Assembly (NCBI RefSeq): GCF_009695545.1
Contig: NZ_VUNS01000012.1
Location: 1-64,000, forward strand
DNA length: 64,000 nt
Direction of reading: 5' to 3'
Origin: Victivallis lenta
GTDB lineage: Bacteria > Verrucomicrobiota > Lentisphaeria > Victivallales > Victivallaceae
Positions 55,097 through 64,000 of this stretch are shown here, piece by piece; position 1 is the stretch's first letter; each line of letters opens with the position of its first letter. Position numbers and translations under genes: made by a program. Below the pieces are notes generated by a model. The model was not told the origin of the DNA and did no database searches. It worked only from the letters and a program-made list of their open reading frames with translations.

Positions 55097-58000
55097 TCAG
55101 GAGCCGGGATATTGCATCAGGAGCATCGGGGGCGTGAATAGTCCGTACGGGGTCAGGTTCCGGTATTCAGGGTGGGCGTATTCGCGGAACTCGTTTGCGC
55201 CGAAGCGCAAAGGGTGCGGATTCGAAAGAAAGAACGGTCCGAGCGCATTCCGGCGCGAACCGACAAGTTCGATGCCGAGTTCGTTTTCTCCCGTCCGCAG
55301 GTCCTCCAATTCGAGTTCGTAAGGTTCCCAGCCGAGGACGCCTGCTTCTTCGCCGTTGAGCAGGATGCGCAGTGCGGTCGACGCGTGTTCCCCGAGCAGC
55401 AGCCGCACACGGCCTTTCCCGTTGTGGCGAAAGGAGGTGCGGTATGTCATATTTCCGGCGTAGTACGGAAATCCCAGTCCGCACCAGTCCCCGGCCGGAA
55501 GAGTATGGCGCACGGCGCTGACGGCGTCGTTTTCGACGCAGAACTCTCCGAGCAGGTAGATCGACTCAAGTCCGGCGCTGTCGGAGCGGTACTCCCGACG
55601 GAGTTTCAGATTATTGCGTCCGGCATGAAGTTTGTCTTTCGGAATCAAGCGCTTGCGGATTGATTCATCGATCCAGAATCCGCAGTCGGTCTGGGGGCGC
55701 AGCGGAGAACCGTTGAGTTCAAGCTCCCAACTCTCCGCTTCTTCGATGGCGAGATGCAAGTCGTTCCCCGGAAGTTGGTTGACTTGAATCTCGTATTCGA
55801 GCTCGAGCGGGGCTCCGAGCGGCTTTTCCGGGCGGCGCGCCCAGGGTTGAACCATTCGTCCGCCGCGTATCGGGATGTCGAGCTCGCGTCGGATGGCGTC
55901 GTCGATGCGCAGAATGAAATCGCGTTCGTGCCGCGTGCCGTTCCCGAGCTGCCAGGTTGCATGGTCGAGTACGAGAACGTTCGGTTCGTCGCGTGTGATC
56001 CGCCATTCGGCGGGTTCCAGCTTCACGGAGGCCGCGATAGAGAAGGGGGCGGCTGCCACCGCTCCCGGAATGGCGGATTTGGAGAGGCGGAATATTTTGC
56101 TTTGCAATGCTTTGAATGATGTTGTGAACCGATGGGTGCCGGCAACCTTTTCCGCCGTGAGCTTGCGGATCGCACCTGTTTCGGGGATCAGCTCGTACCA
56201 GAATCCGCTCCTGGAGGTAACTACTTCAATCGCAGCGAAATCAATCTCCCGCTTCCGTTCGGAGCAGCGGATGTGGTGCTCGTCCGGTACCTCTGCGGAG
56301 AAGCCGGTGTTGCAGAGAAAGAGGTCGATGGATTCATCCGACTCGCGGAGCTGGTAAAGTACGCCCTTCAAACGTTTTCCGTCTCTCGACCGGATGCTGA
56401 TCCGGCGTGTCGCCGGTTCGATGGGTGCGATGCCGCCCGGCAGTTCGCGCCAGAACGCCCCGGCCTCTGAGCCGGGGACGCCGTCGATGAGCTTCGGAGC
56501 TGCGCCGCAGGAACTTACGATTCCTCCGGCGGCGATGAAGCGTTTCAGGATATCGATCGTGCTCCGCCGGATCGTCGTCATTTCCGGCAGCAGTACGGCT
56601 TTGTAAACGCCGCTGCCGAGCCTGAGGCGGCTGCCGTCGATGGAGCCGTGTGCGGCAAGGTGCTCTTCATCGCCGTAGTCGAAATCCAGCGAGAGGTCGA
56701 GCAGCCGGTTGCGGAGCTGTGCCAGCTTCCGGTCGAACGCGGCGGCGGCGGTGAAATCGCGGTTCATGAGCGTCCATGCCGATTCGACCGGGTGGATGAC
56801 GAGCAGGTCGCGCACTTCGCTGCCGCGGTTCAGGATCACGCCGAGCCGGGCGAAGTAATCTTCGAGATGCCGCAGCACCTTCGCAAAGCTCGAATGCCGG
56901 GAGAAGGAGGCCGGATAATCCCGTTTCGCTTCTCCGGCCATCGTATAGAACGAAAGATGCAGACAGCGCATGTTGACGCCGAGCGCATACTGCCAGTCTC
57001 CCATCGCCTTGTAGCCGGCGAAGCTCATGTCCCAGCCGGTGCAGCCGTAAATTTCGCTGATGCGGCGCGGGCGGTTGAACTGCCGGGCCGCGCTCGACAG
57101 CTGCTTGCAGGCGTCATACAGCTGCGCATATTCGGTCAGCTGGTCGATGCCCGGAATCTGCATGTGCGGGTAGTGGCGCATCGAAGCGCCGACACAGCGG
57201 GTCTGGGTCGACGGCGCATCCTCCCAGAGCAGATGTCCGGTCAGCGCGATGTTGTGCCGGCCGCACCATGCGCCGACCTGCTTTGAGAACGAATCGACGA
57301 AGAGTTCGGTCAACAGCCGCCAGTAGTGGTAGCGGGCCGGCGACTGCGGCCGGTCCGGGCAGTCGTAGAAGAGCTCCGGCAGGTGGTCGGCCAGTTCGTA
57401 GCCGAACCGTTCGCGGAAGAGTTCCGGCAGGCGCGGAGTCCATGCCGCGGTCGTGCTGTCCGGGTACGGCAGCTGCACGCCGTTGCCGTAGCGCCAATAG
57501 TGCGGTTCGTCGGTGAAAACGGCCGGGACGGTGCTGCCGAAATCCGCTCCGAGTTCGCGGTAATAACGTTCGTAGGTGACTTCGATGAAACGCTTTACGG
57601 CTTCCGGATTCAGCATGTCAAGATAGGTGAAGCCGTTGAACCAGTCTGAACACGGCTCCTCCTCGGCGAACAGCTCGAATCCGGTTTCGCCGGGGGCCGG
57701 CGCGCCGCGGTGCAGGCCGTATGCCGCGGAGCCGTTGAGCCGCGCGCTCCAGAAGCCGAAGCTGTTCGGGTGTGCCGTTCCGGAGTGGATGCGCAAGTAG
57801 AGAATCCAGGCCCGGTACCGCGGGTCGCGGGTTACGAAACCGCCCGCCGCTCCGGAGGCCCATCGGTCCTCGTCATAGAGGTATGGAGTCAGCGACTGCT
57901 TTTTCGCCTCGTCGATCGAAGCGCGGATGCAGTCGAACCACTCTTTTCCGAGATACGGGGTTTTGAGGCCGACCCGGGAGTGCATGAAAAATCCTCCGAA

Positions 58001-58132
58001 TCCGAGTTCCCGGAAGCTGCGGATCTGCCGGCGCAGCTTCTCCGGTTCGAGTTTCCCGTTCCAGCTCCAGAACGGGATCCCGCGGTATTCGGTGCCCGGC
58101 GCGGCGAATTGTTCGGCAAAATTTTCCGTCAT
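55097..58132 (-). CDS. GH106-like alpha-L-rhamnosidase-type large glycoside hydrolase
   Basis: The 1011-residue protein has no signal peptide. The start FRGIPFWSWNGKLEPEKLRRQI and GFGGFFMHSRVGLKTPYLG, then LTPYLYDEDRWASGAAG, match the N-terminal TIM-barrel of a large family related to GH106 alpha-rhamnosidases and GH2 enzymes; C-terminal beta domains with a galactose-binding-like fold follow (from about 780). Catalytic residues are not certain. GGAGAC precedes the chosen ATG at 58132; 84 upstream in-frame codons are disregarded. The AraC gene on the other strand starts 145 bp away and probably controls it. Confidence 0.75.
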   Translation of the reverse strand: MTENFAEQFAAPGTEYRGIPFWSWNGKLEPEKLRRQIRSFRELGFGGFFMHSRVGLKTPYLGKEWFDCIRASIDEAKKQSLTPYLYDEDRWASGAAGGFVTRDPRYRAWILYLRIHSGTAHPNSFGFWSARLNGSAAYGLHRGAPAPGETGFELFAEEEPCSDWFNGFTYLDMLNPEAVKRFIEVTYERYYRELGADFGSTVPAVFTDEPHYWRYGNGVQLPYPDSTTAAWTPRLPELFRERFGYELADHLPELFYDCPDRPQSPARYHYWRLLTELFVDSFSKQVGAWCGRHNIALTGHLLWEDAPSTQTRCVGASMRHYPHMQIPGIDQLTEYAQLYDACKQLSSAARQFNRPRRISEIYGCTGWDMSFAGYKAMGDWQYALGVNMRCLHLSFYTMAGEAKRDYPASFSRHSSFAKVLRHLEDYFARLGVILNRGSEVRDLLVIHPVESAWTLMNRDFTAAAAFDRKLAQLRNRLLDLSLDFDYGDEEHLAAHGSIDGSRLRLGSGVYKAVLLPEMTTIRRSTIDILKRFIAAGGIVSSCGAAPKLIDGVPGSEAGAFWRELPGGIAPIEPATRRISIRSRDGKRLKGVLYQLRESDESIDLFLCNTGFSAEVPDEHHIRCSERKREIDFAAIEVVTSRSGFWYELIPETGAIRKLTAEKVAGTHRFTTSFKALQSKIFRLSKSAIPGAVAAAPFSIAASVKLEPAEWRITRDEPNVLVLDHATWQLGNGTRHERDFILRIDDAIRRELDIPIRGGRMVQPWARRPEKPLGAPLELEYEIQVNQLPGNDLHLAIEEAESWELELNGSPLRPQTDCGFWIDESIRKRLIPKDKLHAGRNNLKLRREYRSDSAGLESIYLLGEFCVENDAVSAVRHTLPAGDWCGLGFPYYAGNMTYRTSFRHNGKGRVRLLLGEHASTALRILLNGEEAGVLGWEPYELELEDLRTGENELGIELVGSRRNALGPFFLSNPHPLRFGANEFREYAHPEYRNLTPYGLFTPPMLLMQYPGS

Positions 58133-58190
58133 CGAGGAGTCTCCTGTGATTGTTTTGCTGATCAATATAGCCGGAACGGGAGGAATCTCC

Positions 58191-58219
58191 TTGAATTTTC
58201 TTTCAAAAAGGAGTACAAT
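58191..58219 (+). promoter_or_regulatory. Promoter of the AraC-family gene at 58278
   Basis: TTGAAT and TACAAT are 17 bases apart, 60 bases before the start of the regulator gene. Confidence 0.55.
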
Positions 58220-58277
58220 TATTTCAAACCGCGAAAACGAATGGTTTCCGGAAATGTGCATGGGAGTGGATAGGCAG

Positions 58278-59216
58278 ATGGATTGCGCCGAACATAAAAC
58301 GGTTGCCGCTTCGGGAGCCGGTGCGGAAATTCCGTGTCGAACCGGGCGCTCGCTCTGGACAGACGGCTTTCCGCTGCGGGTCATCCGCTACGATCACCGC
58401 CGGAGCCGCGGCATGCACAAGCATGATTTTTTCGAGCTGGTGATCGTGACTTCCGGCTCCTGCATGCACGTGACTCCGGCCGGGAGTTGCGGGATTGCGG
58501 CCGGCGACGTTTTCCTGATCCGTCCCGGCACGGCCCACTCCTACGAGGCGGTCGCCGATTTTTCGCTCGTGAATCTCGTGTACGCGCCGGAACTGCTGCC
58601 GCTCTGCGACCTTGAGAGATCTCCCGGCTACCAGGCGCTGTTTGTCCTTGAACCGGAACATGTCCTGCCCGGGGGCGCTTACCGCCATCTGAAGCTTGAC
58701 CGGGAGACCCTCGACCGGGTCAGAGGCGAGATCGACCGGCTGGAAAACGCGCTGGCGGAGGCAAAGCCGGGACACCGCTTCCGGGCGCTCGGGATTTTCA
58801 TGGGGATCGTCAGTCTGCTGGCCGATTACTTTTCCGGGGTTTCCGTGGGGGAAGCGTGTTCGGATCTGTTCCGGCTCGGACGGCTGCTCGGTTTTCTCGA
58901 GCAGAATTACATGCGGCCGCTGACGCTGCCGGAGATGGCGAAACAGGCCGCGGTCTCCGAAGTTACGCTCTACCGCCTGTTTCGGAAGGGAACCGGCGAA
59001 TCGCCGGTCAACTGCCTGAACCGGGTCCGGCTCAGGCATGCGCGGGCGCTTCTGCTGAACACCCGGCTGCCGATTTCGGAGGTCGCAGCAGCGACCGGTT
59101 TTGCAGACAGCAACTATTTCTCCCGCCGTTTCCGGAATTTCGCCGGAATGTCTCCGCGCGAATTCCGGGAAAGCGGCGGAAAAGCAGCCGCAGCCGTTGC
59201 TTGGGGCAAAAAATGA
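58278..59216 (+). CDS. AraC-family transcriptional regulator
   Basis: From ATG 58278 the product has 312 residues: a cupin-type sensor (MHKHDFFELVIVTSGSCMHV, then IRPGTAHSY) and a C-terminal AraC double HTH (LPEMAKQAAVSEVTLYRLFRK; ISEVAAATGFADSNYFSRRFR; MSPREFRESG). GGAGTGGATAGG precedes the ATG; in-frame ATG 58255 is possible but the upstream part is not protein-like. It is divergent from the GH106-like gene, which it probably regulates. Confidence 0.9.
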   Translation: MDCAEHKTVAASGAGAEIPCRTGRSLWTDGFPLRVIRYDHRRSRGMHKHDFFELVIVTSGSCMHVTPAGSCGIAAGDVFLIRPGTAHSYEAVADFSLVNLVYAPELLPLCDLERSPGYQALFVLEPEHVLPGGAYRHLKLDRETLDRVRGEIDRLENALAEAKPGHRFRALGIFMGIVSLLADYFSGVSVGEACSDLFRLGRLLGFLEQNYMRPLTLPEMAKQAAVSEVTLYRLFRKGTGESPVNCLNRVRLRHARALLLNTRLPISEVAAATGFADSNYFSRRFRNFAGMSPREFRESGGKAAAAVAWGKK

Positions 59217-59378
59217 CTTGATCTGTTTGATTATCATATATTTGTTGATTGTGAACAACGTATTTCGCAGGAGTTGTTTGCCGGAAAACGTGATGAGGAC
59301 CGCACTCTCCGGCGAATTGAACCGGGGCGGGATTTGTCGTTCCCGCTTCGGTTCGCGGTTCGAAGTCAGACCTAACCG

Positions 59379-61964
59379 TCATTTGCGCGGGAGTACGACG
59401 AAATTGTTCAACAGTTGGGTGTCGTTTCCGCGGACATATATTTTCGAGAGCGTTCCGAGCGGCTCTTTCAGTGTGGTTTCGGCAACTTTCCTGCCGTCAA
59501 CCGTCAGGACGGCGCGATGTGTGGCCTCATCGTAGCTCAGTACGAACTTCGCCATTTTTTTCGTGCCGACGGCTGGACGTCCGGCATTGTTCTGGTCGAG
59601 GATGACACCGGTTTTTCCCCAAGTGACGGGGGCTTCCTCGCGCATAAGGCGGATTCCAGCCAGGCCGTTTCCGTCGAGAGCGTCCGCTGCGGCGGAATCC
59701 CAAGCCGTGATGAGTCCGTTTCGGGAGTCGTTATCGAGTAATCCGATGAGAAGCAGCCGCTGATACTCCAGATGGAGTGCCTCGAACGAGAGTTCGAAAC
59801 TTCCAGTGAGCGGACGGGAGAGATTCTTTTCGGCCATGCCGTTGCCGATCAGGAAGATCGTACCGAATGATGTATCTTGATCAACTTTCAGATCCCCTTT
59901 CCAACCCTCGGATGAGGCTGGATTAGAGGCGAGAAGTGCGCCGGGAATTTTCAGCGGTTTCAATTCCTCGTCCGGGGTGTTTCGAACGAACACCTCATAG
60001 TTCGGAAACGCATACAGCACGGGGCTGCCCCAGTTTCCAGCCGCATCAAGGGCCCGAAGCCAGACGAAGCTTGCGCCCGGCTGGTCGAGAATCTCATCCG
60101 GGACGACGATGTGGAATCTCTTGTGTCTCCCGTCAGAACCGGGAACTGGAACTCCATCATGCAGAATTCGTTCCTCCTTCGGCTCTCCGAGAATGGAGAT
60201 TTGTCCGAGGTATTGTCCCGGCGCCTTCAGTATCAATGCTCCCTTGTTGAAATCGACGGGGCGGGGATTCGCGCCGACGACGGTTCGCCAGCCGTCCCAG
60301 AGTTCTTTCGGGAACTGATCGCTCCGGGCGTGTGCGGTAAAGTTGAGGATGTAGTTTTCTTCCGTGGCTCCCTTCGGTTCGAGCCGCTTCACGGCGGTTT
60401 TGTTCGGGAGGGTCACGAGGAGCTTTCCGAACGGCTGTTCGGGCCGGAACGCCATTGCGACGCCGAGGTGGAAGTTATCCTCGAGCGTTTTCAGTTCCGG
60501 CGCGTGGAACGTGAGGGCCGTATTACCGGCGTCTACGGCTCGTCCAGGCGTAAAATTGAATACGTTGCGTAACTGTCTGGATTTTCCGGGACGGCCTGAG
60601 GCGATGGTCAGATTTCCTGTGGCGCGGGCGTTTTCGGTTTGCGGTGCTTTCCAGTAGAGATCGCCTTCCCAGACAACTTCCAGCCCGGTCACTTCCGAGA
60701 CCGTATCACGGACGGTGACAGTCAGCGTGCCGCCGCGGGTGTGTCCGCGATCGACCGCCTCGATGAGAGGGCCGGCGCCGTCGCCATAGCCAAGTTTTTC
60801 GTGGATTGTCGGGTGGACGCTCGTCTTCGGCGGAGGCGGCGGCGGTGTGAAATCCCTTCCTTTCAGATGGGCGATGACCCGGCAGTAGAGATAGGGATCG
60901 TTCGTGAAGCCGTCGAAATCCCAGCCGGGTTCCATGGTGGTTCCTTCCTCCCAGTCGTTCCACGAACTCACCATCAGGAAGTCCGGGTTGAATCGGAACG
61001 ATTGGAGCATTGTTTTTTCGAGTCGCCTGCCACCGAGTCCATAGGCAAGTACTCCGGGTTGACGCAGTGGCTGGCTGGTGCCGTCGAACTTCACGTACTG
61101 CATATCGGCGATTTTTTTGCCGAATTTCCGGGCGGCAGCGAAGATCGGGGCAGGATCCTGATAATCCAGTTGCCACTTCCGGGTTGTGACGTTCTTTCGG
61201 TGCAGACTCGCGCCGCAGACGATACTTCGGAGTTTGGCCAGATGGCCGAATCGGGCAACGTCGCCGAAGATCATCCAGTGAACAGGGCCGGCCTGTTCCT
61301 CCACTCGGTCGAACACTTTTTCAAGCTCTTCCGGTGTGATATCCATGCCGAAGGTCTGGAAGTAGATGACCGGCATTCCGTCGATCCGGTAAAATCCGGG
61401 ATGTTTCCCGTAAAGTTTCAGAAAGCGGACGAAGCGTTGAACCATCACCTCCGGTTTCTGGGCCGGAGAACCGTTGCGGAAGGCGACTTCATCCATGAAG
61501 AAGATCGGGAACTTTTCTTCTGCCGCGATATCGAGAGCAGTCCGGACCAGATTCGAATTCTCTTCCTGGATATAGTCAATTCCGACACTCCATTCCGGGT
61601 GGAGCATCGCGGCGACGGTCTCGAAGCCGGCGGCCTTCATGCAACGGATCTGCCAGCGCATGATGTCGGGATTCGCGGAGTCGTAAGGACCGGGGAACGG
61701 ATAGCCGTTGCGGTTCCAGAATAGCCGCCACGGCTCCTTTTCCGATGTCAGAGTACTGTCCATGTGGGAGAAAGTCTGTTGCCGGTCAGGATAGGGGAAT
61801 CCCCACCAGAAGTGCCACTCCTGAATGAACACCGGGATATCTTTCAACGCGCCGTAGGATTTCTTGGATAACCCCGGCAACGGGGCGGCATCGGTATGCG
61901 GCAGCCAGAGAGTGAGGGCGGCCGTCAGGCAGACGGCGGTTCGGAATGCGGAAATTCGATTCAT
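59379..61964 (-). CDS. Secreted GH99/WbsX-like hydrolase with C-terminal beta domains
   Basis: From ATG 61964 the product has 861 residues, with a signal peptide (about 1-27, ending DAA). The catalytic part shares features with the gene at 53032: VFIQEWHFWWGFPYPD, FPIFFMDEVAFRNG and SSWNDWEEGTTMEPGWDFD, where Glu and Asp residues occupy the family's active site. A proline-rich linker (TPPPPPPKTS) near residue 394 leads to three or so beta-sandwich domains. AAAGG lies 10 nt before the ATG. It is last in the pectate-lyase-type operon and 4 nt after the preceding gene's stop. Confidence 0.8.
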   Translation of the reverse strand: MNRISAFRTAVCLTAALTLWLPHTDAAPLPGLSKKSYGALKDIPVFIQEWHFWWGFPYPDRQQTFSHMDSTLTSEKEPWRLFWNRNGYPFPGPYDSANPDIMRWQIRCMKAAGFETVAAMLHPEWSVGIDYIQEENSNLVRTALDIAAEEKFPIFFMDEVAFRNGSPAQKPEVMVQRFVRFLKLYGKHPGFYRIDGMPVIYFQTFGMDITPEELEKVFDRVEEQAGPVHWMIFGDVARFGHLAKLRSIVCGASLHRKNVTTRKWQLDYQDPAPIFAAARKFGKKIADMQYVKFDGTSQPLRQPGVLAYGLGGRRLEKTMLQSFRFNPDFLMVSSWNDWEEGTTMEPGWDFDGFTNDPYLYCRVIAHLKGRDFTPPPPPPKTSVHPTIHEKLGYGDGAGPLIEAVDRGHTRGGTLTVTVRDTVSEVTGLEVVWEGDLYWKAPQTENARATGNLTIASGRPGKSRQLRNVFNFTPGRAVDAGNTALTFHAPELKTLEDNFHLGVAMAFRPEQPFGKLLVTLPNKTAVKRLEPKGATEENYILNFTAHARSDQFPKELWDGWRTVVGANPRPVDFNKGALILKAPGQYLGQISILGEPKEERILHDGVPVPGSDGRHKRFHIVVPDEILDQPGASFVWLRALDAAGNWGSPVLYAFPNYEVFVRNTPDEELKPLKIPGALLASNPASSEGWKGDLKVDQDTSFGTIFLIGNGMAEKNLSRPLTGSFELSFEALHLEYQRLLLIGLLDNDSRNGLITAWDSAAADALDGNGLAGIRLMREEAPVTWGKTGVILDQNNAGRPAVGTKKMAKFVLSYDEATHRAVLTVDGRKVAETTLKEPLGTLSKIYVRGNDTQLLNNFVVLPRK

Positions 61965-61968
61965 GAAT

Positions 61969-62628
61969 TCATAACCTTTCTTTAAAGAAAAACTGATCAT
62001 TGTTTATGGTCGTGTCCTGGGTGGAAGTGAGCCGTTCGGGCCCGTAGGGATAGGCTGGGAACGCGGTGGCCGTCTGTTTGATTGTTTCGTCTGAGCAGGC
62101 GCCGTGCTCAATGGGGCGCCCGTTTCCGTGTTCGATGGAAATTAAGAGTCTGCCGGCGGGAAACCGCCGGTGCGGTTGGTTATCGTTGCAATGTGTTCTG
62201 CCGTCCGGAGAGATTGGGCCGTTCCGCAGTTGCTCCACTTCGCTGGGGAGGCGGATTCCGGCATTTCCTTCAGTGCGGCGTTCGCCGAGGAATTTTATAC
62301 CGTTCCCGCTCATTGTTCCACCGGATACGGGAGGTTCGGAGCCGAGCAGACTCTGCAATGATTTCTGCAACTGGCTGTCCAGGTTTCGGACGCGATACGC
62401 TGGCGTATTGACGAGATTCAGGTTTTCGCCTGTGGTTTCCGGATAGATCGTCGGTTTTCCTGCGGCGGGTGCATGCAGCCCGAGGAGAACATTGCCATGG
62501 AATATACGGCACCGGATCGGATGGAATGGAGCGCAGCTTTCCTGGGCCCAAGGTCTGAGTCTGGGGAAGTTGAAAGATTCGCGGGTCAGCTGTCCCGCGC
62601 GGTTGCGGTTATCCATAGGATGTCTCAC
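61969..62628 (-). CDS. Uncharacterised 219-residue protein between two polysaccharide enzymes
   Basis: No family recognised. The frame begins with a GTG that overlaps the previous stop by 4 nt (GTGA), or with ATG at 62616, and ends 4 nt before the next start, so its position argues for a real gene. The sequence is rich in R, P and N, with CRIFHGNVLLGLHAP and PAYRVRNLDSQLQKSLQSLLG stretches. No signal peptide is seen. It might be the remains of a longer enzyme or a chaperone for its neighbours. Confidence 0.5.
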   Translation of the reverse strand: MRHPMDNRNRAGQLTRESFNFPRLRPWAQESCAPFHPIRCRIFHGNVLLGLHAPAAGKPTIYPETTGENLNLVNTPAYRVRNLDSQLQKSLQSLLGSEPPVSGGTMSGNGIKFLGERRTEGNAGIRLPSEVEQLRNGPISPDGRTHCNDNQPHRRFPAGRLLISIEHGNGRPIEHGACSDETIKQTATAFPAYPYGPERLTSTQDTTINNDQFFFKERL

Positions 62629-64000
62629 TTCCGGTTTTGGATTTGAAACGTTTGAGGAGAACGCTGACGCAGCGGCGCACCTCCCTTTAACTCGAAGGAA
62701 CAGTTTTCCAGCAGGATTTCGCCGACAGCCTGTGGAAATACGTCTATACCAAAGTCGCCGACACCATCAAACTGGACATTCCGCAGTATGATGTTCTGAA
62801 GACGGCTTTCGCCATTGCTGATGGAGATTCCGGCCGCCGAACTGTCCCGTACAGTGACATCCTCGAGGAGGATCGTACCGGAGATGTCCCGTTTGGCCGC
62901 CTGAAAGAAAATTCCACCGTAGGGGCGATTGCCCCAGAACCAGCCGCCGCACCGCTCAAGAAGCAGGTTTTTCACAACGGTTGTTCCACCAAAAGGCCAG
63001 GCATCGAACTGTGAAGAGAGATTGAGGCCGCTGTCAGTCAGAGTGTCGCGTCCGAGGCAGTTTTCGATCCGGTTATCGACACCTCCGAAGATCGCGAAGC
63101 AGCGGGCGCGCCACGGCGCTTCCGCCATACAGTTGCGGTAGACGTTTCCAGTGCAGGGGCCGAGACCGTGCGGTGCGGACCAGATTGCAAAGGCATCGTC
63201 TCCGGTTCCCCGAGCATGACAATTTTCGACCACGGCATTCCGAGTTCCGGCACAGAGATTCACCGCGTCTGCGAATACGTTACGGAATCGACAGTTGCGT
63301 ACGGTTAGATTCTCCGAGACCGGCTCGTTGTCACGTCCGGACCAGAGGCCGACCTGAGTTTTCTCGATCCAGAGATTTTCGACGAGAGATCCGTTCCCCC
63401 AGGTTCCCCAGAGCGCAAACTCTTCATCTTTTCGGCAGGTGCCGTCGCCGAAAATCGAAAAATCCCGCAAAACGCTCGTTCCGAGCACACCGAATCCGAT
63501 GCCGGGACTCCTGACGGTAAGGTCGCTGCGGCGGTTGAGGATGGTTGAATACCACATCCCGGCTCCTTGAATCATGACGGATCTGACCCGAAACCCCCGG
63601 CTTGTCCGAAACTCGCCCGGCGGCAGATAAAGAGTTTTTCCCGTCGTTTCCGCCTGGGTCAGCGCGCGCTGGAATGCTTCCGTATCGTCCTGTATGCCAT
63701 CTCCTATTGCACCGAAGTCGTGAACTGAGAGTGATCCTGCGGGCTGAGGAAGCGGGGGGGGGACTTGTTCCAATTCAATCAGATCGATGATGTAGAAGAG
63801 CGCCGTGTCTTCTGAATCCTTCTGGAGCCGTATCTTTGCTCCGGCCGGAATTTCGCCGACCAGGGCGCGGGTTTCGTCGAAGAAGTGAAACGAAGTTCCG
63901 CCGGGGAATTTGAGTGCGGCCGGGTCGTTGACTGGTTCGGACTCCCTGCCGTAGAGCCAGGCATGGCGACTGGTCAACGAAAGATCCCGGCGGTGTTTGC
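62625..64000 (-). CDS. Right-handed beta-helix protein, pectate-lyase-3 type (5' end outside window)
   Basis: The frame is open from the window edge to the stop at 62625, 458 codons. SVHDFGAIGDGIQDDTEAFQRAL marks the start of a Pectate_lyase_3 (PF12708) domain about 100 residues in, followed by beta-helix coils with repeated N-x-x-VENCHARGTGDDAFAIW-type turns. Such proteins cleave acidic or other polysaccharides. The ORF's apparent TTG at 63977 is not the true start because the frame stays open through the edge, so the signal peptide, if any, is outside. It heads the operon with the genes at 62628 and 61964. Confidence 0.85.
   Translation of the reverse strand, partial: KHRRDLSLTSRHAWLYGRESEPVNDPAALKFPGGTSFHFFDETRALVGEIPAGAKIRLQKDSEDTALFYIIDLIELEQVPPPLPQPAGSLSVHDFGAIGDGIQDDTEAFQRALTQAETTGKTLYLPPGEFRTSRGFRVRSVMIQGAGMWYSTILNRRSDLTVRSPGIGFGVLGTSVLRDFSIFGDGTCRKDEEFALWGTWGNGSLVENLWIEKTQVGLWSGRDNEPVSENLTVRNCRFRNVFADAVNLCAGTRNAVVENCHARGTGDDAFAIWSAPHGLGPCTGNVYRNCMAEAPWRARCFAIFGGVDNRIENCLGRDTLTDSGLNLSSQFDAWPFGGTTVVKNLLLERCGGWFWGNRPYGGIFFQAAKRDISGTILLEDVTVRDSSAAGISISNGESRLQNIILRNVQFDGVGDFGIDVFPQAVGEILLENCSFELKGGAPLRQRSPQTFQIQNRK

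Noticed and set aside
57927-58277. Long N-terminal extension of the AraC gene
   Set aside because: It would run through the start of the divergent GH106-like gene and the promoter at 58191-58219.

Overview
The window looks like the chromosome of a Lentisphaerota bacterium, Victivallis-like. The evidence is the mix of very large secreted or cytoplasmic glycoside hydrolases, AraC-type regulators beside each sugar cluster, a sodium:solute symporter instead of SusC/SusD, and stand-alone type II pseudopilins carrying the [12 protein letters not shown] signature. Most genes have good Shine-Dalgarno sites. The taxonomic assignment is an inference from gene content; no rRNA is present.

Region by region. 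1-2.9 kb: a partial AAA-ATPase/PD-(D/E)XK protein, then a decayed zone with a membrane-protein fragment, a roughly 190-bp fold-back repeat and an IS3 transposase remnant. 2.9-15.6 kb: a minus-strand operon (unknown protein, pseudopilin, secreted clan-A hydrolase, GH38 alpha-mannosidase, symporter, sialate O-acetylesterase-like protein) with a divergent AraC regulator. 15.5-19.6 kb: a second minus-strand operon (degenerate SGNH hydrolase, GH78 alpha-rhamnosidase-like enzyme, multi-spanning transporter). 19.7-23.7 kb: an insertion-rich zone with an IS110-family element, an IS4-type remnant, a branched palindrome and a Sel1-repeat gene. 23.8-33.2 kb: an AraC regulator divergent from a five-gene plus-strand operon (Gfo/Idh/MocA oxidoreductase, secreted hydrolase, pseudopilin, GH29-like hydrolase, FAD oxidoreductase), whose last three genes overlap.

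33.6-47.9 kb reads as an integrative element beside a tRNA-Ala(CGC) gene. It carries a tyrosine integrase next to the tRNA 3' end, an excisionase-like HTH protein, a P4/D5-type helicase, two uncharacterised replication-operon proteins, RhuM, a sliding-clamp homologue with an added coiled-coil tail, a YubB-like protein, a Cas4-like PD-(D/E)XK nuclease, a DUF932 protein and small unknowns. No capsid, packaging or conjugation genes are visible. An AT-rich DUF4357 gene sits between the integrase and the excisionase and is a candidate defence cargo. The second attachment site was not found.

48.4-52.9 kb holds a primary-type sigma-70 factor, an XRE-cupin regulator, a PHP-domain gene broken by an in-frame amber codon, and a cation:proton antiporter whose ribosome-binding site lies in a perfect 12-bp stem. 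53-64 kb returns to carbohydrate functions: two GH99/WbsX-like proteins, a glycerophosphodiesterase, a GH106-like enzyme with divergent AraC regulator, and a right-handed beta-helix (pectate-lyase-3) gene running off the window. No single gene set matches a known complete defence system. The most unusual content is the element at 33.6-47.9 kb (clamp with coiled coil, uncharacterised D5 partners, DUF4357 cargo) and the two mRNA leaders that appear to hide their ribosome-binding sites.
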